Source of the DNA: Euglena gracilis
Taxonomy: Eukaryota; Euglenida; Euglenophyceae; Euglenales
Direction: 5' to 3'
NCBI GenBank assembly: GCA_039621445.1
Contig: CP154955.1
Location: forward strand, 54,813,341-54,877,340
DNA length: 64,000 bases
Below are positions 43,092 through 53,720 of this stretch, one piece after another. Position numbers and translations under genes: made by a program. The notes beneath the pieces were generated by a model that was not told where the DNA came from, made no database searches, and saw nothing but the letters and a program-made list of their open reading frames with translations. How positions within the stretch are numbered: position 1 is the first letter of the stretch; each line of letters starts with the position of its first letter.

Positions 43092-44997
43092 TCAGTTACT
43101 TCCTGTCCAACTTCCGCATGTGCGGGAGGGAGTAGCTGGAACCACGTCTGCCGAAGGCGCTGTGGCCGTTGTGGAATCTGCAGGCACTTCGGCCATTGTA
43201 AATTCTGCAGGCGCGTCAGGTTCCGCGTCTGGCAATGGTGTTTCTGAACGTGTTTGAGCGGGCGTTGTAGCTGGCACTTCGGCCCTTAGAGCATGTTGTA
43301 CGCCGGCATCTTCGGGTACAGACTCCACAGATGCGGAGGAAACGGAGCGTGTACTGTGTTCATTGTCTGTCCCTTCTTCCATTTGCTCATCGCTGGATGA
43401 CCCAGAAGAGGAAACGGACGAAGAGTCTGAAGAGTGTACGGGAGTGTGTTCCAAAGACATTGTAGGTGTAGGTGGAGGTTGTGGCAAACGTTCTTCCGAA
43501 CGTTTGGTTGCAGGCTTCGCTGCTGCTTTGGCTGTTGACGTTGTTGGTGATGCAGCCGTTGGCGGTTGTTCAACTGCAGTCTGCGCTGCTTCGGACTCCG
43601 CCGCCTGAGGTTCAGGGAGTTTTATACGTGGTCGCAGACGGAAGTTTTGCCATCCGACAAATTTGTTTCCTCCCGATCCGCGAGGAAGCCAGTCCAGTAT
43701 TAGGATGGCCAACCCATCCTTATTTGTATGTTTGCCCTTGAAAAATGGGGCAAAGTCCTCTCTTCGGAGGGTTTCGCCAAACAGGCGTTTGATGTACTTC
43801 TGTTTTCAGTCTTCGTCCCATTCAGGTCGAAGAGGGAGGTATTCTTGTGGGAGTTGTTGTTTTGGGTTGAATAAATTGTAGATTTCCGGAGCATAGGACA
43901 CCCATGCTCTCCATCGGAACGTCTGCATGTGCAGAAGCATTTGTCGGTGGTTTCGTCTGGCGTATCCGATTTCCCTGACTTCGAGGGGATTGTGGCAGAT
44001 GTGTCCAGATTAGTCTTCGTTGTTTTTGGGCCTCCGCCCATTCGCGTTGGTGGGGCTGCGCCTTTTGTGCGTTTGGGCGGTCGGTTGTCCGACCGCGCAC
44101 GCCAAAGCCCCAGAAGTCCACGGGGAACTTGTGGTGGCAGTGGGTGCACCAAAGCACGAATTTTTGTGGGTATGTCAGGTCGATTCCGACCACTTGGAAG
44201 TGGGGGCCGTAGTGTTCGTTGAGAAAAATTTGGTAGTTGTAACAGAACATTTCGTGTGTCAGCAATTGTATATCCTTTAGAAGTGGGAATACTTTCCATT
44301 GTATGCCTTGTGGTCCGATTACTCGGACATCGTCGAACATTGTCTTCAGTGCGTCAAGGGACGACTCCCATCCGTATTGTAGCTTTGGATGTGGAAAGTA
44401 ATGTGCTTGGCTGGCGGGCATTGCAAATGAACCGAAGTTCATGCAATGAAATTCGAGCCAGAAAAGTAGTTGCCAGAAACCCAGCAAATTGTTGATGCCA
44501 TCCTGGCTTTCATAACAGGAAATTGTACTGTCGAAGAAAAAGCCACGGGCTTTTTCATTGTAGAGTTTGACCATGTTGTGATGTAATTCGGGAGCAACAA
44601 CCCAAGGGTGTTGTTCCTCATAGTACTTGTGCATAACTGTATCACATCCGTCTGAAATCCTGAACAGATGGTCAATCTTAAATTGTACGTCTAGGTCGTA
44701 ACCAGGTTGTAAGCCTTCGCTCTTTCCTTTGCCTTTCTGGCCTTTCTGTTCTTTTGCGACTTCGCGCTCTTGTTCGTTCCAACGGTATGCACCGTCTTTC
44801 CGGTATGCTAGTGTTTTTCTCCACATTGTAACAGTTACACCTGCGGTGCAGTGTCCAGCGATGTCGTCAGAGGGTTTGTCTGGTCGCATTTGGTGATAGA
44901 TTTCTTGTAAAGATCGTAGAACGTTGGACGGGATCGGCAGGTCATCGTTGTCCTGACGATCACGTTGCGCCTGCGCGCTTTGTGGATCGTCGTCCAA
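43092..44997 (-). pseudogene. ORF Y: unrecognised large protein, frameshifted
   Basis: The first frame (44997-43822) gives 391 residues: LQPGYDLDVQFKIDHLFRIS, KARGFFFDSTISCYESQDGI, NNLLGFWQLLFWLEFHCMNF and FVLWCTHCHHKFPVDFWGFG (C-x2-C-H). After frame changes near 43820 it continues as DGLAILILDWLPRGSGGNKF and VGWQNFRLRPRIKLPEPQAA (43712-43092), then an acidic Ser/Pro/Thr-rich tail. The start is not native: 44997 lies inside the hairpin at the inversion breakpoint (44988-45006) and has no ATG. A Thr/Pro-rich stretch links its end to ORF Z, so Y and Z might be one polyprotein. No homologue recognised. Confidence 0.5.
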
Positions 44998-45006
44998 ACG
45001 ACGACG
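44988..45006. other. Short hairpin at a proposed inversion breakpoint
   Basis: CGTCGTC, loop CAAAC, GACGACG. It lies where minus-strand ORF Y meets + strand integrase C-terminal sequence. Confidence 0.6.
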
Positions 45007-45458
45007 TTGTGTGTCTGGCGTTGGACGTGTTTGTGGTGGTGTTGCAAACTAGAACCCGCATGCAATCTACGAAATTGGATCCCCTCTGGATTGGACCATG
45101 TGAGATCCTCGATCGGTTGCGTACAAGTGGGCGCTACAAAGTCGCTTTACCCAACGGTGTCGAGGATGTGCACATGGATGACTTCAAACCATACCTCACT
45201 CCACCAAACGGTAAAGCAATACCCTGCCTCTACTTCAAACCAAGGTCAAAACTGCCTGAGACAGATGATTTTGTCGTTGACAAAATCCTCGACCACAAAG
45301 TAGACAGAGGTGTACATTACTGGAAAGTACGATAGAAAGGATATGGTCCCGAAGAGGACACCTGGGAACCAGCAACTAGTTTTGTTGGTTATATCCAACA
45401 AGACTGGAAGCTATGGAACAAACGAAACAACATTGAAATTTCTGTAAATACCTTCTAA
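45007..45458 (+). pseudogene. pol: Displaced integrase C-terminus with GPY/F segment and chromodomain
   Basis: TRTRMQSTKLDPLWIGPCEI and LDRLRTSGRYKVALPNGVED are a GPY/F-type integrase C-terminus. DDFVVDKILDHKVDRGVHYW ... KGYGPEEDTWEPATSFV is a chromodomain (I-L-x-H-K/R ... Y-x-V-K/R-W-K-G-Y-x-x-x-x-x-T-W-E-P) of the chromovirus type, thought to target integration to modified histones. The usual Trp before K-G-Y is replaced by a TAG stop (45333-45335). It lies on the strand opposite the integrase core at 48516-47824 and supplies exactly the part that core lacks. Confidence 0.8.
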
Positions 45459-45870
45459 GGGAGGATATACAAAGATGTCCAAAGAAGCAGCTTGTACATG
45501 CCGAACGGGTACTTGCTCCCCACGAGGGAGTGCAGGTCCTCGTCCTCCCGAAGGAGGTTGTGGGTGAGGGGGTCCTCCCGTAGGAGGTTGTCCAGGGGGA
45601 ACATACGGTTGGGAGGATGGAGGACCAGGTCCCCTTCCTCCAGCATCCATCTTGAAAAAAGTAGATAGTAGCAAGTGCTGAGCTGTGGGGAGACAGAGAA
45701 ATAAGGCATTGTACGGTAACATTGTACGCATGCAGCCAAGTGTACACAGAACAAAAATATTTGTATGTTTGTATTAAGTGTAAAATCAAAATTGTAGCTC
45801 CCAGTATAAAAATGAGTTGTATAGGACCGTAGTCCTTTGGCGAAAAGTCCTTCAATAGGGACAAAATGGT
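45459..45870. other. Spacer between chromodomain and ORF X
   Basis: Pro/Gly-rich frames exist on both strands (45475-45660) and neither is convincing. The rest is AT-rich. No RNA gene recognised. Confidence 0.4.
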
Positions 45871-47858
45871 TTGGCATCCGCCCATTTTACATTTTGTCAA
45901 AAGTCCATGCTATGGACAAAATCAAGGCCCGTAGTGGCAGCCCCTCCGTTACAAGCTGCTTCGGCAGCAAGGCCCGTAGTGGCAAATCCCCCTGTGACTC
46001 AACATGCGGTTCCGCATGTTGCTCCAGAACAAACGACACTTGGTGGCTTACAATCTCAGCCTATGATTCCACAACAAACGGAATCTGCCTATTAACAGTT
46101 TGCGGTGCCGCAACCGCGGCCCCCAAGGAAATACGATCTGGCTAGTAGCAGTAGCCAACGCGCTGCTTTTGCGGCGGTAGAACAACAATATATCCAATCT
46201 GAACAACGACAATGGGCTGAACAACTACGTAGTCATTATTACCCCGCACAACCGCCACAAGGGCAGTATGCCGCACAACTTCCACAAGGGCAGTATGCCG
46301 CACAACCTCCACAAGGGCAGTATGCCACACAACCAGATCCTCCACAAAGGCAGTATGCCGCTCCCGTTATGCCTCGGTTCCCCAGGTACATGGGTGAACT
46401 GACAACAGCTTCAACAGATACAATTCGTAACGCTCTGCGCATGTGCGCAGAGGACAGACCGGATTCCTTCATCCGAGTGATGTGGGATTCGTACTGCCGA
46501 CAATTGCTTGCAATCGCCAACAAGCCTATCGCCACCTGGGACGTGTGGTCCCAGAGTACGATAGCGGGAAGAATCTTCTTCCAACCCGGAGAATGCGGAT
46601 TTCCAGACAACGTAACCCTCAGGGACCTGGGAGTCCTGGTCCCGCCTGTGCTCCGCGGAGTGCACCCAGTGGGTGCTTACGCGGAACACATGCGCCGTTA
46701 TATTCCTGAACTCACAGAAAGTGAGTTGGGTGATGTACAAATGCAAGAACCAATATACTTAACACAACAACGTTTTTCCTCTCCCCCACCCATGCCACCT
46801 GCCCGGAACTGGGAGGCTGGTATGCCATCACAATACGCTATGCAGGCCGAAGAGCCATACGATGAAAACTATCTCGACGAGATGGCCGAAGAGCCTTATG
46901 ACGAGTATACAACGGCAGAACCAGAGCCGGAGTATACCATGGAAACTGACGAACCACCTCAACCGGCCCCTCAACCACCACAACCTGTACAAACTCAACC
47001 ATCGGTACAGTCTCAACCGCAACCACCGACAACACCCGCCGTACCGCTGCCGGAACCAACAGCGATACGGGTTGTCGGAGAAAACCACCTGCGTCCCGTA
47101 GTGAACAATATTAAATATGAACGAGTACCACAATCTGCGGATTTCGCTTACACAACCAAAGGCGAACAATACCTTCCCGTCAACAAAATTTACGAACTTG
47201 GATCCCATTTGGGAGCCATCAACGTCAAAGAAGTGATAATGGATGGCGTTGGTCCAACTCCAAAATTTTGGGTATACCCACCTGGGCACTCCTCGAAGTT
47301 TTGCGTGTAAATTCACCACCACATCCACCTGGTCCAATGGAACAACTGGCTTCGGCGTCGAATCATATGCCGCCAGTAGCTCAACCTACTCCGGCACCAC
47401 AAACAAAACCGGTACAAGCAGTTTCGACTGCACAATCAACATCTACACCGCCTGCCGCATCAGCAGCAGGTCCAAACCAACCTGTACCTATACAAAGAAC
47501 AGGACCCCCTGCTCAAGCCGCGCAGTCGGCACGTGCAAAAGCACCCGCACCATCCACAATTCCTGTTCGAGCACCTCCTGTCACCACACCTTCACAACCG
47601 GATTCGGCTGGACAGACACAACCACCTGTTGAACCGGGACAACCTTTCTCCGGTCAACCCAGGTTTGAGTCGCCAGCACAACGCGCCACCTACAAGGAAG
47701 CTCTACAACATTTGACGGCCTCAGCAAAACCATACAACGTTGACGCGCGCAAACGTCCGCGTGGACCGGACTGTTCCGAACCCACACGCGGTCACCTGGG
47801 TTGTATATCGGTGATTTGTAATCTTATAAGAATTGTTTTTGTTTTTGTAAGTGTATAG
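45871..47858 (+). pseudogene. ORF X: Gln/Pro-rich protein with internal repeats
   Basis: A frame from 45871 runs to 47310 with one TAA (46093-46095), and continues after a frameshift at 47268-47310 to 47858. It has 9-residue PPQGQYAAQ repeats (46250-46360), a globular-looking segment (TDTIRNALRMCAEDRPDSFI, RVMWDSYCRQLLAIANKPIA, GECGFPDNVTLRDLGVLVPP), acidic EEPYDE repeats and long Gln/Pro/Thr-rich regions. It is unrecognised. The mix of a small folded core and disordered tails is gag-like or structural in look. It is carried in the inverted block, downstream of the chromodomain. Confidence 0.55.
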
Positions 47859-48600
47859 CGACTACGCGCTTTTGCACATCCGTGCGCAATGATTCTACTT
47901 CAGAGAACCATGTTTCGCAACTCACGCTAGAACGAGCAGGTCGTTCTGACGGAATGCCGCCCATGGCTGGGGGATCACGTCCAAAGACGATCTTGTACGG
48001 TGAGTATTGTAGTATCAACCCCGGTAAAGTGTTGATATAAAATAAACACCAGGGTAATACTTGTAGCCAGGCGTTGTCCGATTCGGCCAGTGAAAGTCGT
48101 AGCATGTTGACTACAGCTTTCACTGCCGCTTCAGCGCGACCATTGCCTTTTGGACGATAAATGATAGAAAAATGCTGCTCAATTCCGAGTAAACCGCAAA
48201 GAGTTGTAAAAAATCGAGAAGAAATCAAATGGTCTTGATCACTCACGATTTCATTCGGTAAACCCATGAGGCAAATCCATCTTTCTAAAAACATTTGTCC
48301 CAAAACTTGTGCTGTCAACCCTGCTTTCTGGCATGGAATGGCTACAATGTACCCACTCAGCCGACAGACGACAACAAGAACGTAATCGTAAATTTTGTCA
48401 TCTGTTCCTGTGCAAGGTTCGAGTTCCAGATAATCCATGCAGAGGGATGTAAAAATGTCATTTGGTACGGGGAAGAAATCCATCGTACCAGGGGGGGTAC
48501 CTCTGCGCGGTTTCACAGCTTGAAAAATTTGGCACCGTTGCGAAATTTGTAAACAGCGCTTTTACAGATCTTCTTCGGTCAGGGTTGTACAGTACCTGCG
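47824..48600 (-). pseudogene. pol: Element 2 integrase core
   Basis: After the RCLQISQRCQIFQAVKPRRG segment (C-x-C of the zinc finger), the core reads IFTSLCMDYLELEPC (first Asp), GLPNEIVSDQDHLISSRFFT (second Asp) and SIIYRPKGNGRAEAAVKAVV (catalytic Glu), then LPWCLFYINTLPGLILQYSP and YKIVFGRDPP. All D, D, E residues are present. The frame ends at AIHLQKQKQFL, before the GPY/F module, which is found inverted at 45007-45458. One stop lies at about 48562 within the zinc finger. Confidence 0.85.
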
Positions 48601-50545
48601 ACCCACCAAAGAAAGAAGTTTGGGGGCCCCAGGGTGACCTTGGTTGTGATAACATAAAAGTACGTCATCAACCAAGTCACAGGGTATGCAGTACTTGTAA
48701 CCGGTATCATTCCGAAACATCAAACGTAAAGGCGTTAAGGTATAATTATCAACCAATTCACCATTACGCAATCTTTGTACGACATCATTGTAAAGATCAT
48801 GTTTGGAATAATCCCATTCTCGAAAAAAGAGAGGGGATGGGGATTCTGATCGCGTGACCCGGCGGGGGCCCGGCATTCCGCCGCTTTGTCGTTTTCCCCG
48901 TACGGGGGCTATCGGCATCCGCCGCCAAATCCGCGAGACAGGAAAATTGTCAAGTAGGTTGTCAGCGGCGTCTGAACGCCTTGCGTATTCGTCGGCTTCG
49001 CGACTTCCGTGAAACGTGGCATCACCCTCGTCAGGGTTACCAGGGTAATGCCAGGGTGCACGTGAAAGTGGGTCAGCGACTTTTTGAGTATGACCTGGTG
49101 TGTAAACAACCACCAGGTCTAATTGACTCAAAAATTCGTGCCATCGGCATCTTCGGCCAACTGAGGACATGGCTTTGTTCAAGTGTTCGGTGCACCAGTG
49201 TTGGAGAGACTCACGGTCTGTCAACACTAGTATTTGTACGAGTGAACTGGCGACCCAACTTCGGAATTTTTGTAGGATAAGGACAATGGCATACGTCTCC
49301 TTTTCTCGTACGCTCCATTTGACTTGTCCTTTTCCGTCTTCACCTTGTAGCTTTGTGCTGAAGAATTCTACATGGCGCAGTTCATTGGACGAGTTCTGTT
49401 GACTCAACACGCCGCCGACAGCATAGTCGCTGCTGTCGACCTCCAGTACGTATGGTTTGTACGGGTCGGCAATGTCAAGTACAGCGTTCTCCAACATCAG
49501 TTGTTTAATTGTCGTTGACGATTCTCGCATTGCATCATCCCATTGTATCTTTGTATTGCCAGGAGCGCGATTTTTGAGTTGTCGCGTCAGAGGTACCGCG
49601 ATTTTCGCGAAATCCTTCATGTAAATCGCGTAATACTGCGCTAAACCCAAAAATCCTATTAAATTGGTGACTGTCTTGATGTTTTCAGGTGTCCACTTCT
49701 TTATAGCTTCAAGTTTGCTTGGGGATGCTCTCCTTTGTCCGTTGTTAAGAACGTGTCCACAAAATTTTATCGTTTCGCGAAACAAATGCATTTTCGCACC
49801 TTTGACGAAAAGCAAATGTTTTTGAAATGTTGTCAGTACGGAATGTATATCGCGGTAGTGAATATCAAGGATATCACTACCCGAATTTGTAAGTGGAGGA
49901 GGTGTGCCAATCAGCACGTCATCAATGTATACCATTGCAAACGGTAAGTCTCGTAAAATCCATTGTATCATTCCTTGGAACAGGCGGGGCCATTCTTAAC
50001 ACCCATTGGTAAAGCCGTCCATTGGTAAACTCCGCGGGAGGTTACAAATGCGGTGTACAGTTGTGAGTCAGGGTGTAGGTGCATCTGGTGAAAACCATCC
50101 TCTAAGTCGAAAATCGACCGCAGGCGGTTATCCGCTTGTTTTGTAATCAGGTCTTCCGTAAGTGGTAACGGAAATGGATCGTCTTTTTTCCGTGAGTTCA
50201 AGTAACGGTAATCAAGCACAAGTCTCCACTTCGTCTCTTCCAGAAGCATCGGGAGGCTTGGGTACAACAAAAGCTTGTGAGGTCCACTCGCTTTTGGAGG
50301 GTATGATCCATTTTCGTTCTATCAGTTTTTCGATCATTGTATTGAGAGCTTGTTCTCTTTCGCCTGAACAGCGAAAGAATTTTCGGTGCATGGGCTGTGC
50401 ACCTTCTTTGAGTTCGATTTTACAGACACCAAAAGGTCCGCGGATTGCAGGATCTATGTCACGGGCATGGATAGGATGTTCTAAAACATCACTGAATTCG
50501 CGATTGATCTTTGTACATAGGTCTTGTGATTTGGGATGTTGACCA
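48562..50545 (-). pseudogene. pol: Element 2 reverse transcriptase and RNase H
   Basis: RT: LNTMIEKLIERKWIIPSKSE, KWRLVLDYRYLNSRKKDDPF, LRSIFDLEDGFHQMHLHPDS (first catalytic Asp), QWTALPMGVKNGPA, then FAMVYIDDVLIG with Y-I-D-D. Thumb: KFCGHVLNNGQRRASPSKLE and FLGLAQYYAIYMKDFAKIAV. RNase H: KPYVLEVDSSDYAVGGVLSQ, KETYAIVLILQKFRSWVASS, LVLTDRESLQHW and VVYTPGHTQKVADPLSRAPW. The start of the integrase zinc finger follows (CYHNQGHPGAPKLLSLVGRR). Only two small frameshifts (about 50265 and 49980) break it. Confidence 0.88.
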
Positions 50546-50639
50546 CCACTCTCTATCACTGCGGATAGTTGGTATATTTGGTCATTCTGACCTTTATCCC
50601 GTAGGAATTTGTCAGTGTGGTCTTCTTCCCGTAGAAATT

Positions 50640-51060
50640 TGTCAGTGTGGTCAACAGTGCCGAATGCATCAAAGAAACAAACACGAAAAATGATTTCTTT
50701 CAAAGGTGGTAACATGACACCGCAAAAATCTTCGATCAAAGGGGTGTCATTCGGTAAATCCCACCACTGAAAAGTGACATACGTCAATTGTTGGAACCAT
50801 TCCGCTTCGGGATTTATAGAAATCAGTAGCACACCGCGTGCTTGATCCCGAAGGATCTTGTCAACGACAAGAGGGATAAGTTTCAGAGGTGGGTGTAGCC
50901 ACAGGACAACATCACCCCAAAACTTATCAAACGCATTTGTACGGCTTGACCAGTAATTGGATAAACGAGAATGTGCTTTGGACGAAAATGCGTCAATCTC
51001 CAATTGTAGGTCTATCGTCTTCGCGATTTATGCGATTTTGGAAAACCAAGTTTCGAAAGT
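50640..51060 (-). pseudogene. Element 2 Dam-like domain upstream of RT
   Basis: The frame at 51003-50212 begins EIDAFSSKAHSRLSNYWSSR, then NAFDKFWGDVVLWLHPPLKL, IPLVVDKILRDQARGVLLIS, WFQQLTYVTFQWWDLPNDTP and a short tail. It has the D-x-F-x-S/T-x-x-x-x-x-x-x-Y-W ... W-x-H-P-P-x-x-L-I layout of the Dam-like methylase-derived domain found in DIRS elements (D-x-F-A-T, N-P-P-F/W). H-P-P replaces N-P-P. A tandem DHTDKFLREE / DHTDKFLRDK duplication follows (50585-50660). It is in frame with RT and likely part of the polyprotein. Catalysis is doubtful. Confidence 0.5.
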
Positions 51061-51612
51061 GCGGTATTGTCCAAAATTGAACGCATTCCAGATGCGGTTC
51101 GCGAAAATTGTTGCGGTTTCAGTCCCTTGGAGGGCTGAAACACAGTTTACCGAGCCACGTCGGTAATACGTTGTGTCCGAAGACACTTCATCAGGCATTT
51201 TACCAGGTGTATCAGGTGTACTGTGCAGAGGACAATTGTCGTTGGCATTCTTGCAGTTGTATGGAGGGACATTAGAGGAGGAGGGGTTAGCAATCTGCCA
51301 TTCGGGGTCAGAGAGATTGGCTTTCTGCCATTGGAGGTCCTGCTGCGCGATTCTCGCGATTCCGAACAGGGACGCGATTCCGCGTTTGTCCAATTGTCGA
51401 TTTACTTCAACACACAACGGGTAACAACCCGGTGTGTTGTGTTCTCGTTCAGCGGTCAGGGTATCCTCGGTACCGGTTCCGGTACCAAGTGTACTCTGGT
51501 TGTTGTGTAAAGCGATTGGTTTGGAAGGTTCAACAATACATCCACAGTCGAAATCAGGTTGTGTGGAAATTCTCCGGCAATGTGCGCATTGGTAGGAAGT
51601 GTCGGTCTGCAT
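51028..51612 (-). pseudogene. Element 2 linker between protease and Dam-like domain
   Basis: 194 residues from MQTDTSYQCAHCRRISTQPD onward, with C-x2-C at the start and two QWQKANL/EWQIANP repeats. No family recognised. It ends FGQYRTFETWFSKIA, just before the Dam-like segment. Confidence 0.4.
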
Positions 51613-51879
51613 GTCGGTGCATGTCAGTCTTGTGTAGTGTATGCATGGGAGTGTTGGAAGTTGTAGCTGCTGGGGGGGTGTACAGGGGTGTCCGAAATCG
51701 ACACACCTGGTGGAAAACGTAAAAGTTGTGCAGCTGGGCGGCTATTCGACACCGAAATTTCTTCAGGCCTTTGGGCTTTTGCCTTGGAACCCAGTGAAAC
51801 GTGGGGGGTTAAGCTACTCGCTTTCCCTACCGCACGGGAAACGTGCGGTAAAAGTGTGGTGGGCAGGGGGGCAGCTTTC

Positions 51880-52600
51880 TCTTTACCCCTAGGGTAGTAA
51901 ACGGTGTTTTCGGTTGTAGAAAACGTTGTGGCAAGGCGGGGGGACACCTGGGCAGATGTCTTGGGGGAGAAATTCGGTGGTGTGGGTTGTGTGCGTGAAG
52001 TAGTGTGCAAACCGAGGAAGGGGCAATCCACAATAAGGCGGTTCTGACGCAAGAACGGAAAACCCAAAGTTACGTCAGAGCCGCGAATACTCGATTCGTA
52101 ACTCAAGGTACCCAGAAAATTTTGTATGTGTGGGGGCTGTGAGTGGTGCTTGGGGATGATGGGGAGGAGCATGTCCAAAAAGCATCCCAAGTCGCCAAAA
52201 CACATGGGGCAGTTTTCAGCAGTCATAATTTGATGGGGTACTTGGCTTTCACCAAGAGGGAGTTGGGAATTAACGCCGTTCGAAGGAGAAGGCGGATTCG
52301 ACACCTTGTGTCGACCAAAATTTTGCATTTGGTAGAAAAATTTTGTGTTCGGATTTCCGCTTGGACCAAAAGTTCCATGGGGGGTACGCAAAGTGCAGGA
52401 TCCGGTGTAAAATTGTTGTCTCTCCAACTATTCCAGGATCCCGTTCCTACTTTGCTCAGCATTCCAGGCAGAAATTTGGAGTGGGGGGTGGGGGACCCGA
52501 AAATTTTCCGGGTACCGACCAAAAAGGCAGATGGGCAGGGAAAGTAAGGTTGATCAGGTCCTACTTCCGTCTGTTCATCAGCCCAGAGGTCCGTGCCCAC
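51880..52600 (-). pseudogene. Element 2 aspartic protease
   Basis: STKCKILVDTRCRIRLLLRT (about 52270-52330) has V-D-T-R where D-T-G is expected, and RGSDVTLGFPFLRQNRLIVD (52030-52090) is the distal D-x-x-L-G-x-x-F/W-L-x-x-N motif. The two lie in different frames. The G-to-R change in the active triad would inactivate the enzyme. The position between gag zinc knuckles and the RT polyprotein is the usual one. Confidence 0.6.
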
Positions 52601-52647
52601 AGACCTCGGGTTCCCCTACTCCAAGGCCGATTAAGCACTTCGGCTGT

Positions 52648-53720
52648 TTATTGTTTTATTGTGTGAGTAGATAGCGCGCAATGCGCGGACCGAATTGCGG
52701 TCCACCTCCAACGAGGATTCGGAGTTCTCATCCCCCTGCCCGAAGCAGGGGTTCCCTCCTCCAAAGGAGATTTCGAACCCGACCTTGTGTTTGTTGTTGT
52801 GTTTTGTATCATGGTGGTGACGTTGGTTCGGGCGGGGAGAGCGAGAACGGTAACATTTGGACGAATGGTGGTTGTGTGATCCACAAAGGGAACACTTTTG
52901 TCGGTTGTGTGATTTGTATCGGTTTTGTGATGGGCTTTCACCACTTGGAGGTCTTGGTGAACGGAATCCCGTTCGACCACGGTTCTTGTTGTAGTCCGGT
53001 TTCCCGGATGACGATCGCGAAGAAGATGATCCACTTCGCGAAGGTGATCGCGATGAGTCGCGATTTGTATTTCGTTTGTAAGGGGGTCGGGGTGATCGAC
53101 CACGAGGTGCTCGATCACGTCCGCGATCGCGGAACGGTGATCGGGACCTTTGGCGATAACCCGAGGATTGTGACTGTCCAGATTTGTTCCAAAACCCAGA
53201 GGAGCGTGAGCTCCGCGAGGATTGTGAACCCCTTGGACTCTGATACCACTTTCACGTGTCAGGATGGGGGCAGTCACGGGACGTATGCCCTGCTTTGTTG
53301 CACAAAAAGCAAGTTTTGTCACAAGATCGGTCAGATGAGCGCGGATAGCGCGTTTTTGTATCTCCCCTTGGGGAGTTTGTATGTTATACCGTATCCCCGT
53401 GGGGATTTGGCGATTTTGGAGAAGAAGTCTTTTGTAGGGCACTTACCGTACCGCTAGGGAGACCAGCGGTAGGGTGGTGGGTGTAAGCCGATTGTATCTG
53501 TCCCAAAAGTTGTGATAGTTTCATTTGTTTGGAAACATAGTTCCATCGTTGTTCAAGTGTGAGTTTGTTGTCCGCGAGTTCCTCACGGTGAATGTCTTTG
53601 ATAATTGTAGGAATGAAATGGAGGAGAACCGCATCGAATTGTTCTTTCATTTGGTTCTCTCCCAGTTCATCAAACTCAGAAGCCAATCCCAACCATTTGG
53701 AATACCAAAGGTCGATTGAC
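52648..53720 (-). pseudogene. gag: Element 2 capsid end and two zinc knuckles of gag
   Basis: FDAVLLHFIPTIIKDIHREE and NKLTLEQRWNYVSKQMKLSQ (53384-53692) are the C-terminal capsid part. In another frame two CCHC knuckles follow: CFLCNKAGHTSRDC (about 53261-53302; C-x2-C-x4-H-x4-C) and CSLCGSHNHHSSKC (about 52850-52891; same spacing), separated by a long Arg/Asp/His-rich stretch. CCHC knuckles bind RNA. The two knuckles are unusually far apart, with about 120 residues between them. Confidence 0.75.

Noticed and set aside
43847-44299. Plus- and minus-strand frames overlapping ORF Y and gag of element 2 (for example 42675-43247 and 54490-54894 on +)
   Set aside because: They are shadows of longer minus-strand frames with protein-like composition. 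They carry no motifs.
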